A stretch of 64,000 bases of DNA. Source: Clostridia bacterium. GTDB lineage: Bacteria > Bacillota > Clostridia > Oscillospirales > Acutalibacteraceae. Under the pieces are notes generated by a model that was not told where the DNA came from, ran no database searches, and saw nothing but the letters and a program-made list of their open reading frames with translations. Numbering within the stretch: the stretch's first letter is position 1; every line of letters begins with the position of its first letter. This document shows positions 17,440 through 25,763 of the stretch, in pieces. Made by a program: the position numbers and the translations under genes. The stretch spans positions 62,001 to 126,000 of the forward strand of contig JAKSQP010000001.1 of NCBI GenBank assembly GCA_024404025.1. The letters are read 5' to 3'.

Positions 17440-17932
17440 AAGCCTTTATTATCTCTCCTGTATAAATAATATGATAATCCTTTTTTGAATAATTGGTTTC
17501 TATTTCAGGGTCAAGGAAACCTTTCGGGTCGAGCGCCTGAACAGCGATTTTGCGGCACACAAGTGTATATTTTGCCTCTTTGAATGTTACCGTGCCGTCG
17601 GTTTCAACGGGGGAAAGACCGGATTCGCTGATTTTATCGCAGTTTCTTCCGCTCTTTGCTCCGCAGATTTTGAGAGCATTTCTGAATTTTTCATCATAGA
17701 AAGAAACGGTGAAATATTCTTCTCTGTCAAGATATTCACGAGTGTATCTCTGCGGACGGATATATACAACGGCAACATCCTTTCCCCACAATTCGCCGAG
17801 AGAACCCCAGCTTATCGTCATTGTGTTGCAGTCTTTTTCGCTGCCGGCGGTAACGAGCGCCCAGCCGTCGCTGATGAGCTCGGGAGCGCTGATTTTAATA
17901 TCTCTGATGTTGATTTCTTTCGTATAAATCAC
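17429..17932 (-). CDS. Flavin reductase-like domain protein
   Basis: 167 residues with the FMN-binding split-barrel layout of the DIM6/NTAB flavin reductase family: NTMTISWGSLGELWGKD near 36-52, then IRPQRYTREYLD and YFTVSFYDEK. Members bind FMN and use NAD(P)H, or serve as small flavoproteins of unknown role in anaerobes. The predicted start is a GTG at 17932, with GAGG directly in front of it, closer than is normal. It is the first gene of the operon with the CE15-like esterase and YlmH. Confidence 0.8.
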   Translation of the reverse strand: MIYTKEINIRDIKISAPELISDGWALVTAGSEKDCNTMTISWGSLGELWGKDVAVVYIRPQRYTREYLDREEYFTVSFYDEKFRNALKICGAKSGRNCDKISESGLSPVETDGTVTFKEAKYTLVCRKIAVQALDPKGFLDPEIETNYSKKDYHIIYTGEIIKAYEN

Positions 17933-18047
17933 CTCAACATATTTTATTTGCCTTTATCTGAAAATATTATAGCATATTCAAATTGAAAATCAATAATTAC
18001 ACACAGAAAACTGCTTTGCCGCCGGAATAAATTCGGCAAATTGGGTA

Positions 18048-18076
18048 TTGATAATGCAGGGGATATGATATATAAT
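18048..18076 (+). promoter_or_regulatory. Promoter of the smsCB operon
   Basis: TTGATA at 18048-18053 and TATAAT at 18071-18076 with a 17-base spacer. The leader before the first ATG is about 25 bases, and no binding site for a repressor is obvious. Confidence 0.7.
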
Positions 18077-18108
18077 TGATTCGGAAAAATTTGACACAGG
18101 AGAAAGAT

Positions 18109-18840
18109 ATGTTAAAACTTGAAAATTTATCGTTCAAGGTCGGAGACGGCAGCTCGGAGCTTGAAATTATAGATAATGTCAGTCTTGAAATCCCCGACGG
18201 CTCGTTTACGGTTATTACCGGTCCGAACGGCGGCGGAAAATCAACTCTTGCAAGGCTGATTATGGGAATCGAAAAGCCGACGGGCGGAAGAATCCTTTTC
18301 AACGGTACGGATATCACGGGTTTATCCGTTACCGAAAGGGCAAAGCTCGGCATCGGCTACGCTTTTCAGCAGCCTCCGAGATTCAAAGGACTTACGGTGC
18401 GCCGTCTGCTTTCGCTTGCTGCGGGCAGCGAGCTTCCGGAGGATGAATGCTGCGGTTACCTCACAAGTGTCGGACTCTGCTCAAGGGATTATCTCAACAG
18501 AGAAATGGATTCGTCTCTTTCTGGCGGAGAAGCGAAAAGAATAGAAATTGCAACTCTTATGGCACGAAAGCTCGGCCTTGCTATTTTTGATGAGCCCGAA
18601 GCCGGAATCGACCTCTGGAGCTTTTCGATGCTTGTTGAATCCTTTAAGGCAATGAGCGAAGGCAGCCACAACAGCGTGCTTGTTATTTCTCACCAGGAAA
18701 GAATTATGCAGCTTGCAGACAGAATGATCGTCATTGCGGACGGCAAGGTCAGGGATTCGGGCACAAGAGAAGAGATTTTTCCCAGGCTTATGGGCGAATT
18801 CAATGAGAACTGCGGTTTCAGAGGAAAGGGGAATGAATGA
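18109..18840 (+). CDS. sufC: Fe-S cluster assembly ATPase SufC/SmsC
   Basis: 243 residues from ATG at 18109, set by AGGAGA upstream. It is an ABC-type ATPase: Walker A GPNGGGKST at residues 38-46, Q-loop FQQPP, signature LSGGEAKR, and Walker B IFDEPEAGID. Together with the next gene it forms the two-gene SUF-like minimal system described for archaea and anaerobic bacteria, in which the ATPase drives scaffold movement during cluster assembly. The next gene starts within its stop codon region (ATGA), so the subunits are made together. No cysteine desulfurase is encoded beside it. Confidence 0.9.
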   Translation: MLKLENLSFKVGDGSSELEIIDNVSLEIPDGSFTVITGPNGGGKSTLARLIMGIEKPTGGRILFNGTDITGLSVTERAKLGIGYAFQQPPRFKGLTVRRLLSLAAGSELPEDECCGYLTSVGLCSRDYLNREMDSSLSGGEAKRIEIATLMARKLGLAIFDEPEAGIDLWSFSMLVESFKAMSEGSHNSVLVISHQERIMQLADRMIVIADGKVRDSGTREEIFPRLMGEFNENCGFRGKGNE

Positions 18841-19757
18841 TGGATAAAACAGATTCAGGGCTTCTCGAAGCCATTGCCGATATTCACGAGATTCCCGAGG
18901 GTGCTTACAGCATCCGCAAAAACGGAGAGACCGATTCAAAGCGTTCAACCGTAAATATTGAAATCATTCAGAAATCAGACAAGCCGGGAATTGATATAAT
19001 TGTTGCCGCAGGCACAAAAAACGAGAGCATCCATATTCCGGTCATTATTACTGAATCGGGACTTGAAGAGGTAGTTTATAACGATTTTTATATTGGCGAT
19101 GATGCCGATGTGCTTATTGTTGCAGGCTGTGGAATTCACAATTGCGGCGACCAGAAATCGCAGCATGACGGCATCCATTCATTCCATATAGGAAAGAATG
19201 CAAAGGTCAAATATATTGAAAAGCATTATGGCGAGGGCGAAGGAAGCGGCGCAAGAGTGCTTAACCCCGTGACTGTTGTTGATCAGGCCGAAAATTCGAC
19301 CTGTGAAATGGAAATGGTTCAGATAAAGGGCGTTGATTCAACTATCAGAGACACAAAAGCTTCTCTTGCCGCAGGCGCAAAGCTCATTGTTACGGAAAGG
19401 CTTCTCACTCACGGTGAGCAGTATGCACGCTCCGATATGGAAATCAGCCTCAACGGTGCGGGTGCTTCTTCGCAGATTATTTCACGCTCCGTTGCAAAGG
19501 ATAATTCCAAGCAGATTTTTCATCCGAACGCAATCGGCAATGCGGAATGCAGAGCGCACGTTCAATGCGATTCCATCATTATGGATAACGCAACGGTCAG
19601 TTCGATTCCGGCAATAACCGCAAACTGTGCCGATGCGCAGATAGTTCATGAGGCGGCAATCGGCAGAATCAACAACGATCAGCTTGTTAAGCTCATGACA
19701 TTCGGAATGAGCGAAGAGGAAGCGGAAGAGGTCATAATCAGCGGATTCTTAAAATAA
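18837..19757 (+). CDS. sufB: Fe-S cluster scaffold SufB/D-like (SmsB)
   Basis: 306 residues, shorter than classical SufB (about 470), matching the minimal-system form. The C-terminal half has the right-handed beta-helix pattern of SufB/SufD with the conserved GGEQYARS-like LTHGEQYARSDMEISL and FHPNAIGNAECRAHVQCDSIIMD, and ends in the expected EEEAEEVIISGFLK. Cys and acidic residues in CRAHVQCD may bind the nascent cluster. ATG at 18837 overlaps the sufC stop; ATG at 18840 is equivalent. Confidence 0.9.
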   Translation: MMDKTDSGLLEAIADIHEIPEGAYSIRKNGETDSKRSTVNIEIIQKSDKPGIDIIVAAGTKNESIHIPVIITESGLEEVVYNDFYIGDDADVLIVAGCGIHNCGDQKSQHDGIHSFHIGKNAKVKYIEKHYGEGEGSGARVLNPVTVVDQAENSTCEMEMVQIKGVDSTIRDTKASLAAGAKLIVTERLLTHGEQYARSDMEISLNGAGASSQIISRSVAKDNSKQIFHPNAIGNAECRAHVQCDSIIMDNATVSSIPAITANCADAQIVHEAAIGRINNDQLVKLMTFGMSEEEAEEVIISGFLK

Positions 19758-19773
19758 TCAGGCATAAAAAATC

Positions 19774-19810
19774 AGCTCTGAAAGTTTTTTGCTTTCAGAG
19801 CTGTTCTTTT
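19774..19810. terminator. Bidirectional terminator between smsB and the zinc-ribbon membrane gene
   Basis: Arms AGCTCTGAAAG (19774-19784) and CTTTCAGAGCT (19792-19802) are perfect, followed by TTCTTTTT; upstream A runs serve the opposite strand. Confidence 0.85.
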
Positions 19811-19815
19811 TATGA

Positions 19816-20700
19816 TTATTTCTTTTCTTCAGAAGCTTCTTTTTCTTCGAATTTCTTCCTTTCGGCTTCTAATTTTTCAGCCTTTTTCTTGTCAAGAGCT
19901 TCATACATCATTTCGTGGATCTTGTCAGTTTCAACGCCATCGGCAAGGAGCTTTTCGTATTCTTCTGCGGGAATTCCGCCAACGAAGCACTGCTTATATT
20001 TAACATAATCGCCTTTCTTGGCAATGATGATGTTGATTACGAGGAGAAGAGCAAGAGCAACGAAATAAACAATAACGCCGATTCCGAGTTTGCCGGAAAT
20101 GAATTCGGGGAAAACGCCGTTTATCTGGCTTGCAAATCTATTGAAGAAAATAACCGAAATAACAGCCGCTGCAATTGAAATGCAGTTGTTGATAATGTTT
20201 CTGCCTTTTCCGTGAGGTCCGCATGCCGCAACAAGAGCGAAAAGACTGACGAGAATGAAAACAACCGAAAGAAGAATTGCGACAAGGGAAATGAAATATG
20301 AGGTGAATGCCGAGCCGACAAGCTTCGAGCCCATCATTGTGAAAAGAGCGCCGAAATCAAGAGATGAAACAAGATTATAGATTTCGATTGCGTTGATGCT
20401 CTTTGTTGTCTGCTCAATCATGGGACCGCTGAACGAAATGCTTGCAAGAGGAAGCATAAGAGCGCCAATGGGAAGAAGCGAAAGGAAAATTCTTGCAATT
20501 GTGAGAGGGGAGCCTACGAAAGAAGCCTTAAGTCTGTCGATTCTCTTCTGAAGATGAGCATGCTCAAGCTCTGCCGAGTCAGCCTCGTTCATAAGTTTTT
20601 CATCAAGTCCGTAATATACAAGATTGACTCCGCACTTGGGGCAGTTGGGACGCCAATCAAAAAATGTGAGTTTGTGACCGCATTTGGGACAGCTTGCCAT
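19816..20700 (-). CDS. Zinc-ribbon membrane protein of unknown function
   Basis: 294 residues. The N-terminus (MASCPKCGHKLTFFDWRPNCPKCG) has two CxxC pairs forming a zinc ribbon. Four hydrophobic segments follow at about 72-95, 130-160, 175-195 and 207-230. The last 60 residues are very rich in Glu and Lys. I do not recognise a named family. The layout (cytosolic zinc ribbon, four helices, charged tail) is shared by many Clostridia proteins of unknown role. It stands alone between terminators. Confidence 0.75.
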   Translation of the reverse strand: MASCPKCGHKLTFFDWRPNCPKCGVNLVYYGLDEKLMNEADSAELEHAHLQKRIDRLKASFVGSPLTIARIFLSLLPIGALMLPLASISFSGPMIEQTTKSINAIEIYNLVSSLDFGALFTMMGSKLVGSAFTSYFISLVAILLSVVFILVSLFALVAACGPHGKGRNIINNCISIAAAVISVIFFNRFASQINGVFPEFISGKLGIGVIVYFVALALLLVINIIIAKKGDYVKYKQCFVGGIPAEEYEKLLADGVETDKIHEMMYEALDKKKAEKLEAERKKFEEKEASEEKK

Positions 20701-20812
20701 AGTCTTTCCTCCATTGTGTGATAAAAGTTCATATTATTTTAACATATTAATTCCATTAAATCAATTGTAAAGTATAACCAAAAAGAGCAGACTTTTTTTG
20801 ACATATTTGCCA

Positions 20813-21544
20813 TTAAAGCAAACCACCGTCGGCGGTTATGACCTGGGCGGTTATGTAATCGGAATCTCCGCCTGCGAGAAATGAAACGATCCCCGCAATT
20901 TCCTCCGGCATTCCGAATCTGCCCATCGGAATTTCATCCGCAAATGCCGCCTTTTCTTCAGCTGAAAGATTGTTGTTCATTTTGGTGTCTATTGCGCCGG
21001 GAGCAATGCAGTTGACCTGAATATTGCTCGGAGCAAGCTCTTTTGCCAGAGCTTTTGTAAGACCGATGACTGCTGCCTTTGTTGCGGAATAAACGGTTTC
21101 GCATGAAGCTCCGCAAACGCCCCACATTGACGAAATGTTGATGATTTTTCCTTTTTTTTCGTGAATCATATAAGGAACGGCAAATTTGCAGCAGTTGAAA
21201 ACGCCCTTGAAGTTTATGCCGGATATACGGTCAAAATCCTCTTCCGTAATGTCCGTAAAAAGCTTCTGCTGGGCAATTCCGGCGTTGTTGACAAGCACAG
21301 AAACGCCGCCGAAATAATCGGTGGCGTCTGCAAATATGCTTTTCATTTTTTTGTAATCGGAAACATCCGCCCGGTATATCCTGTGATTGATTCCCATTTC
21401 GGAAAGAGCGGAATCGAGGGCATCTGCTCCCGCCTCATCGGAATAATAACAAGCCGCAATATCGAAGCCGTCACGAGCAAGGCGAAGAGCAATTTCGCTG
21501 CCGATTCCGCCGGATGCTCCGGTGATAAATGCACATTTATTCAT
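20813..21544 (-). CDS. Short-chain dehydrogenase/reductase (FabG-like)
   Basis: 243 residues of a classical SDR: cofactor motif TGASGGIG at 8-15, NNAG at 86-89, and catalytic Ser 138/139, Tyr 152 and Lys 156 (YSATK). It resembles 3-oxoacyl-ACP reductase FabG but no other fatty-acid synthesis gene lies beside it, so it may reduce another ketone. It begins 8 bases after the stop of the lipoprotein gene and has no clear ribosome site of its own, suggesting translation by coupling from that gene. Confidence 0.85.
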   Translation of the reverse strand: MNKCAFITGASGGIGSEIALRLARDGFDIAACYYSDEAGADALDSALSEMGINHRIYRADVSDYKKMKSIFADATDYFGGVSVLVNNAGIAQQKLFTDITEEDFDRISGINFKGVFNCCKFAVPYMIHEKKGKIINISSMWGVCGASCETVYSATKAAVIGLTKALAKELAPSNIQVNCIAPGAIDTKMNNNLSAEEKAAFADEIPMGRFGMPEEIAGIVSFLAGGDSDYITAQVITADGGLL

Positions 21545-21552
21545 ATTTATTT

Positions 21553-22686
21553 TCAGGCTGCGGGTTCTTCGCCCATAAGCTTTGACATATCCATATATCC
21601 TACGGGAACCTTGAAGAGAGAAGAATCAACATAGGTTGAAATGCTGATGATTTCCATAATGGTCGTATCTTCGCCCATAGTTGTTTCTATTCTCTTGAGG
21701 GTGTTGCCGAGATAATAATATTTGATCTGCTGACCTTCTGATTCATATATATCGCAGGTGTAGGTTTTTCCGCTTATGACTATATCGCCGGAAGAAACAT
21801 AAGTGCCCTGCTGAACTGCGCCGATGATTTCGTCAACTCCGAGATCCTCTTCTTCGGCAGTAGGAGTTGAATAATATGAACGCAGAGTCGGGAGAATCAT
21901 ATAGCAGGTTCCGTCACGGAGAAGAAAGTTGCATTTTGTTGAGCCTTTTTCGCTGATGGGCATTGTTGTTTCAAGATAATACATTTCGCCGTTTCTGGCA
22001 ATCTTGACGGGGAGAGTCAGCGACTCGCCGCCGACAGTTGTTTTGATATTGAACGAAGCGGTGAATTTGTTTCCGTTGAGAATCTTTTTATAATCGACTG
22101 ATGAGGGAGTGCCGCTGTTAACAATTCCGCCGGAAGCATTTCCGCCGTTGTTGCCGGAGCTTGCGGCCGTAGTTGTTTCTGCATTGGCATTTTTGGTTGA
22201 GCCGACTTTTTTGTCGCTTTCCGGAAGAGGATTGCCGTCTTTGTCAACGGGCTTCTTTCTCTGATTCTTAAGAGGTGCCGTGATGATTTCTTCGCCCATT
22301 GCAAGGGTGGGAGCAACCTCCGTGCTGTCAATAAGGCCTTCCATTGCGCTCGGATCATTGAAAGCGTCGAGAATGGACTGCGCTTCGGGAGTAAGCGAGC
22401 CGTCTGCCTGAGTTGCTTCAAGAACCTTTACGGGCTTTTCTTCAACAACGACCTTGTCACTCTTTACGGTAACTTCGTTGCCGTTTTCATCAATATAGAA
22501 ATACTGGGTGTTTCCTTCCTCGTCAACCCCGGCCTGAACATCGTGTTTTTTTCCGTCCTCGCCTACTGCGAATATTTCGCTCTGCATTTCGGTAGGTCCG
22601 TCATTGCCGCCGTCGACCTTACGGCATGCCGCAAAGCTGAAAAGCAACGCAAAAACCAGAATCAGAGCCACAAAACCTTTTTTCAT
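21553..22686 (-). CDS. Predicted lipoprotein with LolA-like C-terminal domain
   Basis: 377 residues from ATG at 22686, chosen for the TGGAGG upstream. A signal peptide ends at a lipobox (FSFAAC, Cys near residue 21). A low-complexity linker of Gly, Asn, Thr and Ser (around 180-200) joins an acidic N-terminal part to a beta-rich C-terminal domain of about 170 residues, which looks LolA/outer-membrane-carrier-like (MYYLETTMPISEKGSTK...LKRIETTMGEDTTIMEI). The function is unknown. The FabG-like gene follows at 8 bases, which is unusual company for a surface lipoprotein. Confidence 0.8.
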   Translation of the reverse strand: MKKGFVALILVFALLFSFAACRKVDGGNDGPTEMQSEIFAVGEDGKKHDVQAGVDEEGNTQYFYIDENGNEVTVKSDKVVVEEKPVKVLEATQADGSLTPEAQSILDAFNDPSAMEGLIDSTEVAPTLAMGEEIITAPLKNQRKKPVDKDGNPLPESDKKVGSTKNANAETTTAASSGNNGGNASGGIVNSGTPSSVDYKKILNGNKFTASFNIKTTVGGESLTLPVKIARNGEMYYLETTMPISEKGSTKCNFLLRDGTCYMILPTLRSYYSTPTAEEEDLGVDEIIGAVQQGTYVSSGDIVISGKTYTCDIYESEGQQIKYYYLGNTLKRIETTMGEDTTIMEIISISTYVDSSLFKVPVGYMDMSKLMGEEPAA

Positions 22687-22741
22687 AAATCTTCCTCCAA
22701 TTGTGTTGTGAAAAAGCACAATATATGGTGCCTATGATATT

Positions 22742-22770
22742 AGAATATCCTATTCTGTAACTTAAATCAA
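22742..22770 (-). promoter_or_regulatory. Probable promoter of the lipoprotein/SDR operon
   Basis: On the minus strand TTGATT (22770-22765) and TATTCT (22747-22742) with 17 bases between them, 56 bases before the lipoprotein ATG. Confidence 0.5.
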
Positions 22771-22842
22771 GTGTTGTTTGTTAAAAAATTGTTTCGGATT
22801 TGTAACGGATGCAAAATAAAACGAAAAAAAATAAAATAATGC

Positions 22843-22871
22843 TTGCAAAAATGAAATAAATCATATATAAT
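22843..22871 (+). promoter_or_regulatory. Promoter of tRNA-Thr
   Basis: TTGCAA at 22843-22848, 17 bases, TATAAT at 22866-22871; the tRNA begins 20 bases later. Confidence 0.75.
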
Positions 22872-22890
22872 ATCAAAGCATTAAAAAATT

Positions 22891-22966
22891 GCTGGTATGG
22901 CTCAGTTGGTAGAGCAGCGCATTCGTAATGCGCAGGTCGTCGGTTCGAGTCCGACTACCAGCTCCA
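22891..22966 (+). tRNA. tRNA-Thr (CGT)
   Basis: Acceptor GCTGGTA pairs with TACCAGC, anticodon loop TTCGTAA carries CGT between a GCGCA/TGCGC stem, and the CCA end is encoded. Confidence 0.95.
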
Positions 22967-22968
22967 AG

Positions 22969-23002
22969 AGCTCCCGTTCACCAAAGTGGACGGGAGCTTT
23001 TT
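22969..23002 (+). terminator. Terminator after tRNA-Thr
   Basis: Perfect 13-base arms (AGCTCCCGTTCAC and its complement) around CAAA, then five T. Confidence 0.9.
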
Positions 23003-23005
23003 CTG

Positions 23006-23042
23006 CATAAAAGAGGCTGCTGCAAATCAATGCAGCAGCCTC
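23006..23042 (-). terminator. Terminator after the small zinc-ribbon gene
   Basis: GAGGCTGCTGCA (23013-23024) pairs with TGCAGCAGCCTC (23031-23042); on the minus strand a TTTTAT tract follows. Confidence 0.75.
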
Positions 23043-23056
23043 CAGCTATTTTTGGA

Positions 23057-23548
23057 TTATTTGTTTCTCTTGTTTTTTATGATGTTTTTAACAACCGTTC
23101 TGCCTGCAATGGGTGATATCAGCGAAGCGGCGGTCAGAGCGGCAGAATCAATAATTTTGTTTGTACGTTCTCTTTTCATGCGTTCATTTTCCATTTCGTT
23201 CTGAATGCGGAGAAGTTCGACCTGCATAAGAGCCTTCTTTTCTTTTTCTTTGTCAATAGCTTCTTTCAGCGATGCGCCGCAGTTCGGACAAAGCTCGTTT
23301 TCGGAAATATCAACATAGGTTTCGCAGAATGAGCAGAGGACTCTGTCTTCGTTTTCATCCTTTGCTTCGCTCATCATTTCCGCCCTCATGGCGGTGAGCT
23401 GAGCAGCTTCTATATATGATAATTCAGATTTTTCGTCATCCTTGACGGTGGGCTTCTTTATCAGAAGCTTCCATTTGCCGGAAAAGGCGAGAGTTGCGCC
23501 GAGAAGGGCGAGGATAAGCAGTATAACAAGAAAATCTACACCGTCCAT
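23057..23548 (-). CDS. Small membrane-anchored zinc-ribbon protein
   Basis: 163 residues from ATG at 23548, with GGAGG upstream. One N-terminal membrane span (FLVILLILALLGATLAF) leads into a basic stretch, then a four-Cys ribbon (CSFCETYVDISENELCPNCG, residues about 89-108), then a charged helix and a C-terminal segment SAALTAASLISPIAG that may touch the membrane. No named family is recognised. Like the gene at 19816 it combines a zinc ribbon with membrane anchoring. Confidence 0.7.
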   Translation of the reverse strand: MDGVDFLVILLILALLGATLAFSGKWKLLIKKPTVKDDEKSELSYIEAAQLTAMRAEMMSEAKDENEDRVLCSFCETYVDISENELCPNCGASLKEAIDKEKEKKALMQVELLRIQNEMENERMKRERTNKIIDSAALTAASLISPIAGRTVVKNIIKNKRNK

Positions 23549-23611
23549 ATTGTGCCTCCGTTCAATCAATAAATAAATTATATATCACATTTATTGCGCT
23601 TGTCAATGGCT

Positions 23612-23661
23612 GATTTTTAAGCGTATTCCGGGAACATGATTTTAAAGCGTATTCCGGGAAC
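23612..23661. repeat. Two direct copies of a 24-bp sequence
   Basis: GATTTTTAAGCGTATTCCGG... at 23612-23635 and GATTTTAAAGCGTATTCCGG... at 23638-23661 differ at one base and repeat with a 26-base period, in the gap between two divergent genes. Confidence 0.85.
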
Positions 23662-23761
23662 TTTTAACGGAATATCGTCAAAAAGGTGTTGCAAAAACCA
23701 ATTGAAAAAAGGTTTTCGCTATGATATTATATGAGCATAAAAAATATTGAGGAACAGATTT

Positions 23762-24814
23762 ATGGTTGAACGAAAGAGAATATATTATTTCGATAAACTC
23801 AAAATTTTCGCTGCAATTGCAGTCATAATGATCCATGTTTCGGCGCAGAAATGGTATTCGGTAAAACTTATGTCAACGGAATGGATGCTTTTTACCGTTC
23901 TTGATGCCGCTTCGAGATGGGCGGTGCCGATATTCATTATGATAAGCGGCTCGCTTTTCCTCAGCAGGGAGCGGGGAATAAGGCATATTCTGAAAAACAA
24001 CTTTTTGAGAATAATAACCGCATTTGTTTTCTGGTCAGCGCTCTATGTTGTTGCCGACGCTCACAGGGGAAAAGAAATGACTTTTGCGGAAGGATTTAAA
24101 GAATTCGCCGGCGGACATTATCATCTCTGGTATCTTTTTACCATTGCTGCTCTCTATCTGATAGTCCCTTTCCTGAAAAAGATAACCGAATCCGAAAGGC
24201 TGATGAAATATCTGCTTATCCTTTCGTTTGTTTTTTCAATCGTTCTGCCGTTCGCAATCGGGATTTTTTCGGTTTACAGCGAATACTGGCATACGGTCAT
24301 CAACACCGTTTCGGGAAAAATCAACCTTTCTTTTGTCAGAGGATACCTTTTCTATTTTGTATTCGGATATTGGCTTTCTCAAAAGGAAATCTCAAAGAAA
24401 ATGAGGATCATTGCCTATATTTCGGGATTCGCAGGAGCAGCTTCGATAGTTGCTTTTACTGCTCTCGCATCGCTTCACACCGGAAAAGCAAATACGGTCT
24501 TCCTCAATAATTACACCTTCGGATGTGTGCTTGAGTCTGCGGCGCTTTTTATTTTCTTTAAGTATAACGGCGATAAACGTACGCCCTCGGAAAGAGGCGG
24601 AAAAATTATCAGAACTCTTTCAAAATACACCTTCGGAGTTTACCTCTGCCATGTTATGGTGCTTGAATTTATAAGCAAAAACCTGCATTTTGATACTCTT
24701 TCAATGAATCCGTTCATTTCCGTTCCACTGCTTGTGGCTTCCGTCGGCACGGTTTCGCTGATAATAACGGCGATTCTCAATCAGATCCCGGTCATCAAAA
24801 AATATATCGTTTGA
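23762..24814 (+). CDS. Acyltransferase family 3 membrane protein
   Basis: 350 residues from ATG at 23762, with GAGG 9 bases upstream. It has about ten membrane helices and the Acyl_transf_3 opening YYFDKLKIFAAIAVIMIHVS with the conserved His in helix 1. Such proteins O-acetylate peptidoglycan, teichoic acids or exopolysaccharides. There is no C-terminal SGNH domain, so it is of the simple type. Its stop codon touches the stop of the AAC(3)-family gene on the other strand. Confidence 0.85.
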   Translation: MVERKRIYYFDKLKIFAAIAVIMIHVSAQKWYSVKLMSTEWMLFTVLDAASRWAVPIFIMISGSLFLSRERGIRHILKNNFLRIITAFVFWSALYVVADAHRGKEMTFAEGFKEFAGGHYHLWYLFTIAALYLIVPFLKKITESERLMKYLLILSFVFSIVLPFAIGIFSVYSEYWHTVINTVSGKINLSFVRGYLFYFVFGYWLSQKEISKKMRIIAYISGFAGAASIVAFTALASLHTGKANTVFLNNYTFGCVLESAALFIFFKYNGDKRTPSERGGKIIRTLSKYTFGVYLCHVMVLEFISKNLHFDTLSMNPFISVPLLVASVGTVSLIITAILNQIPVIKKYIV

Positions 24815-25621
24815 TCACTTATATAATTCTTCCGGCAGGGGACTTTCGTCAGTAAAAAGTTCTCTGCCGTCTGATTTTTTGATGATATCCGAAAAGATTC
24901 CGGCAATTTTTCGTGCGCTGCACAGCTGAACATCCGCATTGCCGATTTTTCCGTATTTTATTGCTCCGCCGAGACGGAATGCAGGCTCAAGCTTCGGATA
25001 TCTCTGCGAAACATCGCCGATTTCACGGGGAGCAATCAGTTTCAGCGGCTTATTGATGATGCTTCCGTCGGAAAGCCTGACCGATGCGGGATAAGGCTCT
25101 GAAGAAAGACGGTTTGAAACGCCGTTCATATCCTCAATAACATGAAGAAAAGTGTTCTTTTCCTGGCCGACACCGATAAGAAGAATAAAGCCGTCATATC
25201 CGATAAAGCTTCCGAGACAGCCGCTCGGGTCAGACGAAGAATAAAGCGAATCGTCAAGAGCGGCAAAGGCCTCCGCCTTTTCGCTGCTGCCGAAAATCGC
25301 AAGCGAATGGGTCGGATTCAGCGAACGGTGAGCGTCTTTACGGATTGATGCAATCTTCGGCAGGGTGCCTATGCAGACATCATCCGAGGCAATGTCAAGA
25401 GTTATCCGGCCGTCGCAGCGGTGCCATGTGTGAGTCGGAATGCAGAGCAGACCGCCGTCAGCCGTGACATATTCAATCAGCATATCAAGAAGCCCTTCTC
25501 CTCTGCCTTCAACTTCTCCGACGGCTTTTAACGAGGTATGGACAGTAACGGGTCTGTCGGTGGGAACCCCGAGAGAACGAAGCTGTTCAAATATTTCTTC
25601 TTTGGAAAATATGTGCAACAT
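24815..25621 (-). CDS. AAC(3)-family N-acetyltransferase (YokD-like)
   Basis: 268 residues of the Antibiotic_NAT family: VHTSLKAVGEVEGRGEGLLD near 30, LLCIPTHTWHR near 55-66, the RSLNPTHSLAIFG segment near 100 and FLHVIEDMNG near 158 that includes the catalytic His region. Some relatives acetylate aminoglycosides at N-3, but chromosomal YokD/FrbF-type members usually acetylate other amines. No mobile element or resistance partner sits next to it, so calling it a resistance gene would be speculation. It ends exactly where the acyltransferase gene ends. Confidence 0.8.
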   Translation of the reverse strand: MLHIFSKEEIFEQLRSLGVPTDRPVTVHTSLKAVGEVEGRGEGLLDMLIEYVTADGGLLCIPTHTWHRCDGRITLDIASDDVCIGTLPKIASIRKDAHRSLNPTHSLAIFGSSEKAEAFAALDDSLYSSSDPSGCLGSFIGYDGFILLIGVGQEKNTFLHVIEDMNGVSNRLSSEPYPASVRLSDGSIINKPLKLIAPREIGDVSQRYPKLEPAFRLGGAIKYGKIGNADVQLCSARKIAGIFSDIIKKSDGRELFTDESPLPEELYK

Positions 25622-25763
25622 TATGATTTTTCCTTTTTAAATAAATTGATGGAATCAGTTTAGCAGAATTCAGACAACTTGTAAAGAATGATTATGATTG
25701 AGGGTTTAGTGTGCATGAGGAAAATTATCCCTTCAGGGGTTGTTGAATGTCAAATCGGTCCCC

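Noticed and set aside
24815..25621. Aminoglycoside resistance gene
   Set aside because: The AAC(3) family includes many non-resistance enzymes, and there is no mobile context or resistance partner; only the family is supported.
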